Both the position numbers and the translations under genes were made by a program. From an uncultured Opitutales bacterium (GTDB taxonomy: Bacteria > Verrucomicrobiota > Verrucomicrobiia > Opitutales > UBA953), in contig CAKUQY010000016.1 in NCBI GenBank assembly GCA_934675585.1, forward strand, positions 1-44,745: 44,745 nucleotides of DNA, written 5' to 3'. The notes beneath the pieces are model-generated. The model saw nothing but the letters and a program-made list of their open reading frames with translations. It had not been told where the DNA came from and did not search any database. Positions 9,192-19,849 of the stretch are shown one piece after another (position 1 is the first letter of the stretch; the number at the start of each line of letters is the position of its first letter).

Positions 9192-9275
9192 ATGGCTCAA
9201 TTTTTTAAACCGATCAGAGTAGCGCTTTTTTCATTTTTAGCGTTCCCGCGATGCGCATTTGCGGGAACGGCTTGA
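9192..9275 (+). CDS. 27-codon signal-peptide-like mini-ORF ahead of atpA
   Basis: ATG at 9192 encodes MAQFFKPIRVALFSFLAF followed by PRCAFAGTA and TGA: a basic start, hydrophobic core and AFA cleavage-like end. The frame stays open beyond the TGA for another 17 codons (from VDGEQQSS) before TAA. It lies 22 bases after a good promoter. It could be the dead N-terminus of a lost exported or membrane subunit (atpB would be expected upstream of atpA), or a short leader peptide. It carries a motif pair (CGTTCCCG and CGGGAACG) that could also pair as a weak hairpin. I cannot decide between these. The rest of 9107-9384 holds nothing else I recognise. Confidence 0.35.
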   Translation: MAQFFKPIRVALFSFLAFPRCAFAGTA

Positions 9276-9384
9276 GTGGATGGAGAACAGCAATCTTCGC
9301 AGGGAGACATCGGTGAGCAATTTAATTAATTGGGGTTTGCGGGAACGAAATAATTAAAAAAATAAAACAAAGTTATCAAAATTT

Positions 9385-10911
9385 ATGAGTCAAATTCTTG
9401 AAGATATTCGGTCAGCGATTGCGTCGCTTGACACTAAACCAGAGAAGTCGAATGTCGGCACGATTGTAGAACTCGCCGATGGCGTCGCAAAGGTTGACGG
9501 ACTTTCTAAGGCGATGATGAATGAAATGCTTGCGTTCGAAAATGGTCTCGAAGGTATTGCGTTCAATTTGGAGCAGGATTTGGTGGGCGTTGTCGTCATG
9601 GGCGACACGTCGTCGCTCAAAGAAGGTATGACCTGCAAAACAACGGGGCGTCTTTTGAGCGTTCCCGTGGGCAAAGAATTGCTCGGTCGCGTTGTCGATA
9701 CGCTTGGCAATCCCGTTGATGGCAAGGGCGAAATTAACGCAAAAATGCGCGCGCCGATTGAAAAAATTGCGCCGGGAATTATGCCGCGCGAGCCCGTTAA
9801 TCAAGCATTGCAAACGGGCATTATGCCGATCGACGCGATGATTCCAATTGGTCGCGGACAGCGCGAGTTGATTATTGGCGACCGCTCAACAGGCAAAACG
9901 ACGATTGCAACCGATACGATTATCAACCAAGCGCGCATCAATCGCGAAGGGCTTGCGTCGGGCGATCCTGCGTTCCGTCCCGTTTATTCGATTTACGTTG
10001 CCGTCGGTCAAAAAAATTCCAGCGTTGCGCGTTTAATCGCAACATTAGAAAAAGCGGGAGCACTTGAATTTTGCGTGATCGTTGTCGCGGGAGCGTCCGA
10101 AAACGCAGCCAATCAAATGTACGCACCTTTTGCGGGAGCGGCAATGGGTGAATGGTTTATGGAAAATGGCATGGACGCGCTCGTAGTTTATGACGATTTG
10201 TCAAAACACGCGGCGGCTTATCGCCAAATTTCGTTGATTTTGAAACGTCCATCGGGTCGTGAAGCTTATCCTGGCGACGTGTTTTATTTGCATTCGCGTT
10301 TGCTCGAACGCGCGGCGCGTTTGACGGGCAAGGGCTCGCTCACCGCGCTCCCGATTATTGAAACACAAGCGGGCGACTTGTCGGCTTACATCCCAACCAA
10401 CGTGATTTCGATTACTGACGGACAAATCTTTATGCAAACGGATTTGTTCAACCAAGGCGTGCGTCCTGCAATTTCGGTTGGTTTGTCGGTTTCGCGTGTG
10501 GGTTCTTCGGCGCAGGTGAAAGCGTTTAAACAAGTTGCGGGAAAAGTGAAGGGCGAGCTTGCTCAATATCGCGAAATGGCGGCGTTCGCGCAATTTGGTT
10601 CAGATTTGGACGCTGCAACGAAAGCGATTCTCGACAAGGGCGACCGTTTTGTGGAACTTTTTAAACAAGGTCCGGGCGAGCCAAAACCCGTTGCCGTGCA
10701 AATTGCGTTGATTTGGGCGATGCAAAACGGATTTTTTGCGGATATTGCAAAAGAAAACGTGATGGCGGCATCGGAAGCTTTGCAAAAACATCTTGAAGTC
10801 GCGGCGAAACCGCTGCTCGATGAAATCGTCGCCAAAGGAAAACTCGACGATGAGCTGGAATCGAAAATCGGCGAAGTTTGCAAAACCTGGAAAGCGGGTT
10901 TCAAAGCGTAA
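9385..10911 (+). CDS. atpA: F-type ATP synthase alpha subunit
   Basis: The non-catalytic nucleotide-binding subunit of the F1 head. 508 residues, family-typical. The Walker A motif is GDRSTGKT at residues 165-172 (most alpha subunits have GDRQTGKT, so Gln is replaced by Ser here). Later signatures include [17 protein letters not shown] and the [17 protein letters not shown] block. The C-terminal helical domain is complete. ATG start without Shine-Dalgarno. Genes for the a, c, b and delta subunits, which normally stand directly upstream, are absent from the 327 bp before it. The gamma gene follows after 13 bases. Confidence 0.97.
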   Translation: MSQILEDIRSAIASLDTKPEKSNVGTIVELADGVAKVDGLSKAMMNEMLAFENGLEGIAFNLEQDLVGVVVMGDTSSLKEGMTCKTTGRLLSVPVGKELLGRVVDTLGNPVDGKGEINAKMRAPIEKIAPGIMPREPVNQALQTGIMPIDAMIPIGRGQRELIIGDRSTGKTTIATDTIINQARINREGLASGDPAFRPVYSIYVAVGQKNSSVARLIATLEKAGALEFCVIVVAGASENAANQMYAPFAGAAMGEWFMENGMDALVVYDDLSKHAAAYRQISLILKRPSGREAYPGDVFYLHSRLLERAARLTGKGSLTALPIIETQAGDLSAYIPTNVISITDGQIFMQTDLFNQGVRPAISVGLSVSRVGSSAQVKAFKQVAGKVKGELAQYREMAAFAQFGSDLDAATKAILDKGDRFVELFKQGPGEPKPVAVQIALIWAMQNGFFADIAKENVMAASEALQKHLEVAAKPLLDEIVAKGKLDDELESKIGEVCKTWKAGFKA

Positions 10912-10924
10912 AATTTGAAAAATT

Positions 10925-11839
10925 ATGGCAAAAGGATTGCGTGAAATTAAAAATCGTATTCGCTCGGTAACGAACACTGGGCAAATCACGCGCGCGATGC
11001 AATTAGTGGCATCGTCAAAAATGAAACGCGCTCAAGATGCGGCGTTGGCGGGAAGACCTTACGAGGAACTGCTTTCGCGCATTTTGGCAACAGCATTGCG
11101 TGGCTTGAATGCGGGCGATGAAGCGTTGAGTGAACATCCATTGTTTGCGGTGCGCGAAATTAAAACGCGCGGAATTTTGGTAGTCGCAACCGACAAAGGA
11201 CTTTGCGGCGCTCTCAATTCCAATCTTTTTCGCTATCTTAACAAAAATATTGCCGCGGGAACGCCAGCGCGTTTTTATACCATTGGCAAAAAAGCGACGC
11301 AATTTGTTGCGCGCACGGGACGGAATTTGATCGCTGATTTTAGCGTTTCAGATCGCGTAAATTTTTTGGAAGTGCGCGCCGTGGGTGAAGCGTTGATTAA
11401 AGATTTTCTTGATGGCAAAATTGACACTGTCGAAATCGTGCTCTCGCAATTTCGCAACACGATGGTGCAAACGCCATCGGTAATCAAATTGTTGCCACTG
11501 ACAAATCTTGAAGAAAAATTAAAAGAAAAACAAGTCGCGCGCACAGGCAAAGACGATTTTCAATTGCTCGAAGACGATCGCGAAATGCAATTTTCGCCTT
11601 CCGCGGGAACGATTCTTTCGGGCTTGCCAGCGTTGTTTTTTAAACAAACTTTACATCAAGCGATTCTCGAAGCCAAAGCTTCTGAACAATCGGCGCGCAT
11701 GGTCGCAATGAAAGCCGCAACCGACAACGCAAAAAATCTCGTCGATTCACTTTCGCTCGAATACAACAAAGCGCGCCAAGCCGCAATTACTAACGAAATC
11801 AACGAACTCGCAGCCTCGAATGCCGCGGGGAAAGATTGA
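10925..11839 (+). CDS. atpG: F-type ATP synthase gamma subunit
   Basis: The central rotor stalk of F1. 304 residues. The N-terminal helix LREIKNRIRSVTNTGQITRAMQLVASSKMKRAQ and the C-terminal helix ending ATDNAKNLVDSLSLEYNKARQAAITNEINELAASNAA are both clearly conserved; these two form the coiled coil that turns inside the alpha-beta ring. The middle includes DKGLCGALNSNLFR. It starts 13 bases after atpA. After its stop the operon is interrupted by 665 bp of non-atp DNA before atpD. Confidence 0.96.
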   Translation: MAKGLREIKNRIRSVTNTGQITRAMQLVASSKMKRAQDAALAGRPYEELLSRILATALRGLNAGDEALSEHPLFAVREIKTRGILVVATDKGLCGALNSNLFRYLNKNIAAGTPARFYTIGKKATQFVARTGRNLIADFSVSDRVNFLEVRAVGEALIKDFLDGKIDTVEIVLSQFRNTMVQTPSVIKLLPLTNLEEKLKEKQVARTGKDDFQLLEDDREMQFSPSAGTILSGLPALFFKQTLHQAILEAKASEQSARMVAMKAATDNAKNLVDSLSLEYNKARQAAITNEINELAASNAAGKD

Positions 11840-12007
11840 GGTGCAAATTGAGCGAGTGATAAAAGTGAAATTTTGAGAATTTATTAAAAATGCAAAGTGC
11901 GTTCCCGCAAAAAAATGTTCTCTCCAGCGCAACGATTTTTAATCGTTCTCGCGGGAACGGCGCGTGTCGCGGGAACAGGGAATTCGGGAATGAAATATGC
12001 GGGAATG

Positions 12008-12105
12008 TGTCGCGGGATTCTGTCGCCCTTTCAGGGCTCTGTTGTTTTTCGTTTTTACGTAGGGTTTCACCCTACGCTGTAAAATGTCGCGCCGTTGGCG
12101 CTTTA
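12008..12105 (+). repeat. Three-hairpin repeat module
   Basis: Three small hairpins in a row: GCCCT-TTC-AGGGC, GTAGGG-TTT-CACCCTAC and GCGCC-GTT-GGCGC. The same succession, with variable spacers, occurs inside the blocks at 25945-26262, 31472-31795 and (inverted) 34231-34540. It marks the left part of the DNA that separates atpG from atpD; 11840-12007 contains four or more GGGAACG-type motifs and an AACGATTTTTAATCGTT hairpin. Confidence 0.65.
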
Positions 12106-12108
12106 TCA

Positions 12109-12453
12109 ATGGTTTTAAATCTTAATTTAGAAACGATATTTGAAATTGAACATATTTACGCAAGAAATAGGCTTTCAAAAGAAAACTCTTTGTCAGATTC
12201 GAGAAATCTTGAATCTCTTGGGAATAAAGCACTTCTTGAAAAAAGAATTAATATTCGTGCGGCTGATTATCGATTTGAAGATAAAAAGAAGTATTACCAA
12301 GGTTTTAATGGTAAAAAAGAAAAGACGGGGATTATAGAATTAATTCAAATGTCGGAAAAATCAGATTTTACAGAACAAGATATTGTTGATAGATATAAAA
12401 AGATAATGGATAATTTTATCGATTATTTAGCAGAAAATGATTTGCTTCAATAA
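12109..12453 (+). pseudogene. C-terminal remnant of a DUF262/DUF1524 (GmrSD-like) nuclease
   Basis: The 114-residue frame begins at an ATG in the middle of what should be a much larger protein. FEIEHIYARN matches the HNH-type EHI core of the DUF1524 domain. The following ESLGNKALLEKRINIRAADY and FEDKKKYYQGF match the SLGN.LLEK..N....F..KK pattern of that domain. The DUF262 half and the N-terminal part are missing. The segment is far more A/T-rich than its neighbours and has no GGGAACG motif, both signs of foreign origin. GmrSD-type enzymes are type IV restriction systems against modified phage DNA. It lies between atpG and atpD in the same direction, so it is probably transcribed with them but inert. 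Confidence 0.72.
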
Positions 12454-12495
12454 TTCGAGTATCGCAAAGAGTATTTTTAATTAACACTTTAATAA

Positions 12496-13926
<1,431 letters not shown>

Positions 13927-13950
13927 TTCGTAAAAAAATAATTTAATTTT

Positions 13951-13990
13951 CGCGGGAACGTGGTGTTATTGCCGTTCCCGCGGAATTTTT
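13951..13990 (+). terminator. Terminator of the atp cluster, inverted GGGAACG pair
   Basis: CGCGGGAACG (13951-13960) pairs perfectly with CGTTCCCGCG (13973-13982), followed by GAATTTTTA. Confidence 0.85.
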
Positions 13991-13996
13991 AATAAT

Positions 13997-14025
13997 TTAC
14001 GGGAACGGGCTTTGTGGGTTATAAT
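13997..14025 (+). promoter_or_regulatory. Promoter of the secreted protein gene at 14047
   Basis: TTACGG (13997-14002), 17 bp spacer with GGGAACG, TATAAT (14020-14025); the ATG follows after 21 bases. Confidence 0.5.
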
Positions 14026-14046
14026 GAATTACCCAAAAAATAAAAA

Positions 14047-15213
14047 ATGATTCGTTTGCTTGCAAAATCTTTTCTTGTTTTGTCGCTGCTCGCTTTTGCG
14101 GCGGGAACGGCTTTTGCGGCAAAATTTGTCAAAAATGCGAGCGTGGGCGGTTATCGAATTATCGTCGAAGGTGGCGGTGTTGAAAAACGCAAAGAGATTC
14201 AGTACGATTCGCGCGGGAACATTGTTTTCAGCACGGGCAATGTCAATTTGGCTCAATTAAAGGGCTACAAAGGCGCGGGTGAACTTGATGAATCGCTTTT
14301 GGGAACGCAAGAATTAAATCTTGACCCAATGGCGGGAACGGATTTGTTGGACGAGCCGATAGAGGGCGTTCCCGCGGTGGATATTGGCGCGCTCGATTTG
14401 CCAATTGTTAAACTTGAAGGTAGCGAGGACGTTCCCGCGAGCGAGCCGCAAAAAACGCGTTCCCGCCAAAAATTATCATCGCCTTGGGTGGCGACGCGCG
14501 AGATTAAAAAAGAGCAAGCGCAGTTTGCAGCCGCCGAGCGCAAACGGCTTGCCGAAGAATTAGCCAAACAAGCCGAAGGCGAATTGCTTGCAGAAACGCA
14601 AGAAATGGGCGAAATTATGCTCGACCCATCGGCAAATGTGATTGAGCCGCTTAAAACCGAAGACGGACGTGAATTGCCATTTTTTATGACGGGCGGCAAT
14701 CGCACCAGTGAAGTCGATGGCACGGCAGCGTTAAAAAATTACACCAAAATGAATGAATCCCTCGGCGGGAGAGCAGAAGCGTTCGACGCAGAATATGCGA
14801 TGGAATCGAACGAAAATTACAACAATATTATTACGCTCGATCAGTGGCATTCAAAATATTCATCGCTAGGGCAAAAACGTTATGATAACGTTCCCGAAAG
14901 CCCATCACTGTTGCAAAAAATGTTTGGGTTTGGCGACAAGCGTTACGACAAAAAAATGAGTGGTGTCGGCAAAATGTGGCAAAACGATAAAGAAACTTCG
15001 ATTGCGGTTAATGACTCGTTCGCGCGAAAAATAGTTGAGCGCTACAAACAAAGTAAATCGTTTTCGACAGAATTGCTTTTGCCCAATCCAAACCAAGGCG
15101 GTATTTCAATGCAAGGCATTAACCGGTATCTTTTTCGCCGTTCCCACAGCGATGAGTCGGGATTGCCCTACATTAAACCTGGGAACGACAAAGTCGAAAT
15201 CAAAAAACAGTAA
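14047..15213 (+). CDS. Secreted protein of unknown function
   Basis: A 388-residue exported protein I do not recognise. The signal peptide MIRLLAKSFLVLSLLAFAAG continues to TAFAA. The mature N-terminus has a short beta-rich repeat (GGYRIIVEGGGVEKRKEIQYDSRGN then IVFSTGNVNLAQLKGYKG). A long acidic, Ala/Glu-rich linker follows (about residues 85-200, including a helical KKEQAQFAAAERKRLAEELAKQ stretch), then a polar C-terminal part rich in Asn, Tyr and Lys. No membrane anchor or PEP-CTERM tail. Located between the atp cluster and mreB with its own promoter; no terminator is evident before the mreB promoter. Motifs fall in AGT, RSR and VPA codons. Confidence 0.55.
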   Translation: MIRLLAKSFLVLSLLAFAAGTAFAAKFVKNASVGGYRIIVEGGGVEKRKEIQYDSRGNIVFSTGNVNLAQLKGYKGAGELDESLLGTQELNLDPMAGTDLLDEPIEGVPAVDIGALDLPIVKLEGSEDVPASEPQKTRSRQKLSSPWVATREIKKEQAQFAAAERKRLAEELAKQAEGELLAETQEMGEIMLDPSANVIEPLKTEDGRELPFFMTGGNRTSEVDGTAALKNYTKMNESLGGRAEAFDAEYAMESNENYNNIITLDQWHSKYSSLGQKRYDNVPESPSLLQKMFGFGDKRYDKKMSGVGKMWQNDKETSIAVNDSFARKIVERYKQSKSFSTELLLPNPNQGGISMQGINRYLFRRSHSDESGLPYIKPGNDKVEIKKQ

Positions 15214-15228
15214 AATTTTAATAATTTG

Positions 15229-15257
15229 TTGCTTTTGCGGGAACGCGATTTTATAAT
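15229..15257 (+). promoter_or_regulatory. Promoter of the mreB cluster, leaderless geometry
   Basis: TTGCTT (15229-15234), 17 bp spacer containing GCGGGAACG, TATAAT (15252-15257). Only 9 bases separate the -10 from the mreB ATG, so the mRNA should start at or within 3 bases of it. Confidence 0.8.
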
Positions 15258-15266
15258 AGTGAGGCT

Positions 15267-16295
15267 ATGCATTTATTTAGTAATCTTTTGAGTTTTTTTT
15301 CAGCGTCAATCGGTATCGACTTAGGTACTGCGAATGTTTTGGTTTATGTTAAAGGTCGCGGAGTCGTCGTCAACGAGCCGAGTTATGTAGCGCTTGATAA
15401 ATCGACACGCAAAGTGCTTGCTGTTGGTAGCGAGGCAAAGAAATGGGCATCGTTGGGAAATCGAGATATTGAGATTATTCGCCCAATGGCACAAGGCACG
15501 ATTGCTGATTACGAGGTTTCGGAGCAAATGCTGCGCTATTTTATCAATCGTGCGATTAATCATTCTGTTTTTACGCAGTTGAAAGTGGTCATCGCGGTGC
15601 CTTATAATTTGAACGCAGTTAACCAACGCGCAGTGAAAGATTCGGCTTATCGCGCGGGAGCGCAACAAGTGGAATTGCTTGAAGAACCAATCGCATCAGC
15701 ACTTGGCGTGGGCTTGCCTGTTGGCGAACCTGGCGCGAGTATGATTATTGACATGGGCGGAGGAACGACAGAAATTGCGGTGATTTCGCTCGGCGGAATC
15801 GTGGCGGCGGACAGTTTGCCAGTCGGTGGCGACGCGCTTGAAGAAGCCATCGTCAAAAAAGTCGAAAACGATTACAACTTAGAAATCTCACACAAAACCG
15901 CAGAAATCTTGAAAAAAGAAATTGGCTCCGCTTGGGAAATGCCAACGGAAAAAACGTTTGAAATTAAGGGGCGTGACCGTTCAAATCGCAATTTACCCAA
16001 AGCAATTACCGTTACTTCGCAAGAAGTGCGCGAAGCAATGATGCCAGAATTCAAAAAAATGGCTGCGGGTATTCGCAAAGTGATTGGTGAGTGTAGCCCA
16101 GAAATTTCGTCAGACCTTTACGACCGCGGTGGGGCATTGGCGGGCGGTGGCGCGCTGATTCGCGGGCTCGACCAATTTCTTTCAAGCGAAACAAGTTTGC
16201 CAATTTTTGTGGCGGAAGAACCACTTTACGCCGTCGTCAAAGGTACGGGTGTTAAGATCGAAAACACCAATTGGAATCGTCGCACAAGCGTCTAA
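15267..16295 (+). CDS. mreB: Rod shape-determining protein MreB
   Basis: The actin-like cytoskeletal ATPase that guides lateral wall synthesis at the inner membrane. 342 residues, family length. Phosphate 1 motif IGIDLGTANVLVYVKG is near residues 15-30, with VVNEPSYVALD after it. The connect and phosphate-2 region IIDMGGGTTEIAVISLGG lies near 157-174, and the adenosine motif GGALAGGGALIRGLD near 290-304. The N-terminus begins with LFSNLLSFFSASI, an amphipathic membrane-binding helix. First gene of mreB-mreC-mreD-mrdA, driven by a leaderless-type promoter. Confidence 0.97.
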   Translation: MHLFSNLLSFFSASIGIDLGTANVLVYVKGRGVVVNEPSYVALDKSTRKVLAVGSEAKKWASLGNRDIEIIRPMAQGTIADYEVSEQMLRYFINRAINHSVFTQLKVVIAVPYNLNAVNQRAVKDSAYRAGAQQVELLEEPIASALGVGLPVGEPGASMIIDMGGGTTEIAVISLGGIVAADSLPVGGDALEEAIVKKVENDYNLEISHKTAEILKKEIGSAWEMPTEKTFEIKGRDRSNRNLPKAITVTSQEVREAMMPEFKKMAAGIRKVIGECSPEISSDLYDRGGALAGGGALIRGLDQFLSSETSLPIFVAEEPLYAVVKGTGVKIENTNWNRRTSV

Positions 16296-16376
16296 AGGAT
16301 GTATCGTTGTTGGCTTTTTGGCGATTGATCAACACGCGACAAATCTTTCTAAAATCGCCAACCGTTATTGTCAAAA

Positions 16377-17222
16377 ATGATTCAAAACGTTCGTTCATTT
16401 ATTATCGGAGTTTTGGTCATTTTTGTTTGTTGGTTTGCGCCCAGTTGTGTAAAAAGATTTTTACACACGAGCGTTTATGAATTTGAAGCGCCCGCATTCG
16501 TTTTTGCGTCGCACATGAGCGACCTTGGCGTGTATTGGGATTTGCGTTCTCGCGACCGCGATGAATTGATTGAAATGACGCGCGACGCGGGGCGAATCGC
16601 GAGTTCTGCGCGCGTGCGGGAACAGCTTTTATCTCATTTGAGCGAAGAAAATGCGCGGCTTGAGCGTTTGCTGGCATTGCCAACACGTCCCAATGTGCGA
16701 GCCGTTCCCGCGCGTATTGCTCAGCGCAACATCGGTGTTTGGTGGCAACAAATTGTGATTCGTCGCGGACGTCTTGATGGCGTGCGCGTGGGTTGCCCTG
16801 TGATTTCTTCAACGGGTGTTGTTGGGCGCGTGCGTGAAGTTTTTGCAAATACAAGTGTAGTGGAATTGATTTCGTCGCCGTCGTTTCGCATTTCTGCTTA
16901 TGTAGAAGGTGATAATTACCCCGTAACTTATCAAGGCGCGGGCATTTCTCCCACGGGAAAACCGTTGGGGCAAATTTGCGACATCCCGTCAGATTATCCG
17001 CTCGAATTTGATAAAAAACCCAAAATTTCAACGACGGGCATCGGCGGCATTTTCCCTGCTGGGCTTGAATTAGGAAGTTTGTCGCACGAAATGTATCGTT
17101 CCCGCGACGGTTTGTTTTTTGTTGCTCCCGTTGAATTGCGCGATTCGCTGAGCACGATTGAAGAAGTCGCAGTGTTGATCCCGATTCAATTTGAGGCGGA
17201 TATAATCAGTAATGCAAAATGA
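16377..17222 (+). CDS. mreC: Rod shape-determining protein MreC
   Basis: A bitopic membrane protein linking MreB to the periplasmic wall machinery. 281 residues from the ATG at 16377; an in-frame TTG at 16368 would add three. One membrane helix (SFIIGVLVIFVCWFAPSCV) is followed by a coiled-coil region (REQLLSHLSEENARLERLLAL, about residues 80-100) and the two beta domains with the MreC pattern GVRVGCPVISSTGVVGRVREV. Ends overlapping mreD by 11 bases, indicating translational coupling. Confidence 0.9.
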   Translation: MIQNVRSFIIGVLVIFVCWFAPSCVKRFLHTSVYEFEAPAFVFASHMSDLGVYWDLRSRDRDELIEMTRDAGRIASSARVREQLLSHLSEENARLERLLALPTRPNVRAVPARIAQRNIGVWWQQIVIRRGRLDGVRVGCPVISSTGVVGRVREVFANTSVVELISSPSFRISAYVEGDNYPVTYQGAGISPTGKPLGQICDIPSDYPLEFDKKPKISTTGIGGIFPAGLELGSLSHEMYRSRDGLFFVAPVELRDSLSTIEEVAVLIPIQFEADIISNAK

Positions 17223-17865
17223 AATTGACAAGACTCCATTTCGGCGCGGAATGCTTTATTGGATTCCGTCGGCGATTTGCGCGTATTTTTGGGTGATTGG
17301 CATTGTGTTTTTAAGCAATAGTTTGTCGAGTTTTGGCATTACGATTTTTGCGATGGGTGTATTTGCGGTTTTGCCGGCATTGTTGCAGCCCGCGTCGCGT
17401 GGTTTGTTTAATGTTGTTTTGGCAGGATTTTTTGTTGATGCTTTGTTGCCGCGCGATTACAATGTTGCGGGAACGTTGGGTGTGTTTGAAAAAGAATCGA
17501 CGATTGAATTGTTTGGTTCGATGCCAGCAGAAGTTCCAGAATTTTTTGGGTTTATGACGGGTTGGCTTGTGGTCGCATTTATCGTGTTGCGATTTTTTCG
17601 TCAAATTTTGCCGGTAACGACGTTTAAATGTTGGGTGATTTCGGCAGAGATTATCAATACAATTCTCTTTTTTATTTGGGCGTTGGCGTTTGGTTGGCAG
17701 CGCATTTTTGAAATTGATTATTGGGCGGGAACGCTTTTAACTTTTGTTGCCTCATCGCTTGCTGTGCTTATTTTTTCGTGGCTTTATTTTGATGCGGTAA
17801 TTGGCGCGTATCGTTTGTGTGGCATTGATTTGATTAAGCAGCGGGAGGTGCTCGAAGATGAGTAG
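17212..17865 (+). CDS. mreD: MreD-like integral membrane protein
   Basis: A 217-residue inner-membrane protein with about five to six hydrophobic helices and almost no soluble domain. The sequence itself is poorly conserved; the call rests on size, topology and position between mreC and the PBP2 gene. Polar residues inside the membrane part (GFFVDALLPRDYN) resemble the conserved Asp of the family. Overlaps both neighbours by 11 and 8 bases. A GGGAGG near its 3' end at about 17843 is one of the few Shine-Dalgarno-like sequences here and stands 10 bases before the mrdA start. Confidence 0.75.
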   Translation: MQNEIDKTPFRRGMLYWIPSAICAYFWVIGIVFLSNSLSSFGITIFAMGVFAVLPALLQPASRGLFNVVLAGFFVDALLPRDYNVAGTLGVFEKESTIELFGSMPAEVPEFFGFMTGWLVVAFIVLRFFRQILPVTTFKCWVISAEIINTILFFIWALAFGWQRIFEIDYWAGTLLTFVASSLAVLIFSWLYFDAVIGAYRLCGIDLIKQREVLEDE

Positions 17866-19849
17866 CGACGATCTTTCGCTGGGCTTGAAAGAACGCGTTT
17901 ATGATGCGCCGCGCCAGCGTTTTATTCGCGCGTTCGTCATTGGTATCATCTTTTTGCTGTGCGCATTATTTTTACTAGCAGGTTTGGCAAAACGGCAACT
18001 GCTGCAAAGCGAAGATTATTTGCAACAACACAATCAACAAAGCCGTCGCATCGTGATGACTCCCGCGCCACGTGGAGAAATCCGCGATCGCAACGGGAAC
18101 GTGCTCGTCACCAACAAAGCGCGCTTTTCGGTGGTGATTGATTTGAGTTTGATTCGCGACGAAATCGAAAACGAACGCATTAAAATTATTCGCAATTCTC
18201 GTCGTGAAGTGCTCGCGGGAACGCGCGCGGGATTCGATCGTTCTGCGGCGCTCAACGATGCGCGCATTATCGTTTTGCAACGTTATTTAAAACAAGTGAA
18301 TGAGGCAATTGGGCGGGAACAAGTCCTCGACGCCAAAGACCTTTTGCGCCACATCAATCAACGCCGCACGCTCGATTTCCCGCTTGCAGAAAATTTGACC
18401 GATACCGAACGCGCGCGCTTTGTTGAAAATTTTCCTGTCGATTCGCCCGTGCGCATTTACATTGATAGCGTGCGCAGTTATCCCTACGGCAAATTGGCAG
18501 CGCACGTTTTGGGCTATTTGCAAAATTCCGACGATATGCAAACTGATTGCATTCCCGAAAAATATGCCTCATTGTCGGTCGCACATTATCGTGGGAAAAT
18601 TGGCGCGACGGGCTTGGAACGTCGTTTTAATGACGGATTAGCGGGCGTTCCCGGTTATCAAGTTTGGATGGTTCACCCCAATGGATTTTTATTTAAAATG
18701 ATCGACGAAGAGCCGCCCAAACAAGGTTCTATTTTTTACACATCGCTCGATGTCGAATTGCAACAAGCCCTCGAAGCTGCGCTCGATGCCTCGCCATATT
18801 GCGGGAGCGCCGCGTTGCTCGATGTAAACACGGGTGAAGTGCTCGCCATGGCATCGTCGCGCTCGTATGACCCTTCCGAATTTTCATACATTATTCGCGC
18901 CGATTATTTAAACCAATTAAAAGAACTCGACGAAAGCGCGCAAATCAATCGCGTCATTCAAGGACGTTATCCGCCAGGTTCGACCTTTAAATTAATTACG
19001 GCATGTGCGGCAATGCGTTCGGGAATGATTGAACCCGAGCAAGAATTTGATTGCGGCGCATTTGTTACGATTGCGCGACGCAGATTTACGGAACACGACG
19101 GGATCGCTTTCGGGAACGTCGATTTGGCGCGAATGTTGCGCGTTTCTTCAAACGTTTATTGCTACAATGTTGGGCTGATAATCGGGCAAGCGCCCGTCGT
19201 CGCAGAATCAAAATTGTTTGGTCTCGATCAAGGACTTTCTTTAGAATTGCCCGAGGCGGGAACGCGCGGATTTTCCATTTCTTCTCCAAAATACAAACGC
19301 GACAATGGCTACAGCGGTTGGTCAACGGGCGACACGATGAATCTTGTGATCGGTCAGGGATACACGCTTACATCGCCGATGCACATGGCTTGCGTTGCCG
19401 CGTCAATTGCTCGCAAGCAAACGCGCACAAATCCTACGATTTTGTTAGACCCTAATCGTTCCCGCAAAGCCGTTAATGCGGGCGGTCAAGATTTGAATTT
19501 GCCAGAAGAGGGCTACGCGGCAATTATTCGTGGCATGACAGAATGTGTCGCGGCGGGAACGGGAAAACGTGCGCGCGTCGAGGGCTTGTCTATTGCGGGA
19601 AAGACGGGAACGGCTCAATGGACAAAAAAACATCAAAAATGGAATCTTGCATGGTTTGCAGGTTTTGCGCCAATTGAAAATCCGCAAGTTGCGGTTGTCG
19701 TTTGCATGGAGGCGCCATTGCGTGCACATATTGGCGGTGGTGCGACTTCGGGACCGATTGCAGGAAAAATTTTTAAAGCTTGGCACGACCAGCAACAACG
19801 AAAATTGAAAAGAAAGGAAAATGATGAGCTACAAAATTTTGAGCGCTAA
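17858..19849 (+). CDS. mrdA: Penicillin-binding protein 2, elongasome transpeptidase
   Basis: Cross-links lateral-wall peptidoglycan in the rod complex. 663 residues: a short cytoplasmic tail, one membrane helix (IGIIFLLCALFLLAGLA), the dimerisation domain with PRGEIRDRNGNVL near residue 70, and the transpeptidase domain. Catalytic motifs are present: STFK at 375-378 in RYPPGSTFKLITA, SSN at 430-432 and KTGT at 582-585. The length and the order after mreBCD identify PBP2 rather than the septal PBP3. Starts inside the mreD end and overlaps the next gene by 29 bases. Confidence 0.95.
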   Translation: MSSDDLSLGLKERVYDAPRQRFIRAFVIGIIFLLCALFLLAGLAKRQLLQSEDYLQQHNQQSRRIVMTPAPRGEIRDRNGNVLVTNKARFSVVIDLSLIRDEIENERIKIIRNSRREVLAGTRAGFDRSAALNDARIIVLQRYLKQVNEAIGREQVLDAKDLLRHINQRRTLDFPLAENLTDTERARFVENFPVDSPVRIYIDSVRSYPYGKLAAHVLGYLQNSDDMQTDCIPEKYASLSVAHYRGKIGATGLERRFNDGLAGVPGYQVWMVHPNGFLFKMIDEEPPKQGSIFYTSLDVELQQALEAALDASPYCGSAALLDVNTGEVLAMASSRSYDPSEFSYIIRADYLNQLKELDESAQINRVIQGRYPPGSTFKLITACAAMRSGMIEPEQEFDCGAFVTIARRRFTEHDGIAFGNVDLARMLRVSSNVYCYNVGLIIGQAPVVAESKLFGLDQGLSLELPEAGTRGFSISSPKYKRDNGYSGWSTGDTMNLVIGQGYTLTSPMHMACVAASIARKQTRTNPTILLDPNRSRKAVNAGGQDLNLPEEGYAAIIRGMTECVAAGTGKRARVEGLSIAGKTGTAQWTKKHQKWNLAWFAGFAPIENPQVAVVVCMEAPLRAHIGGGATSGPIAGKIFKAWHDQQQRKLKRKENDELQNFER

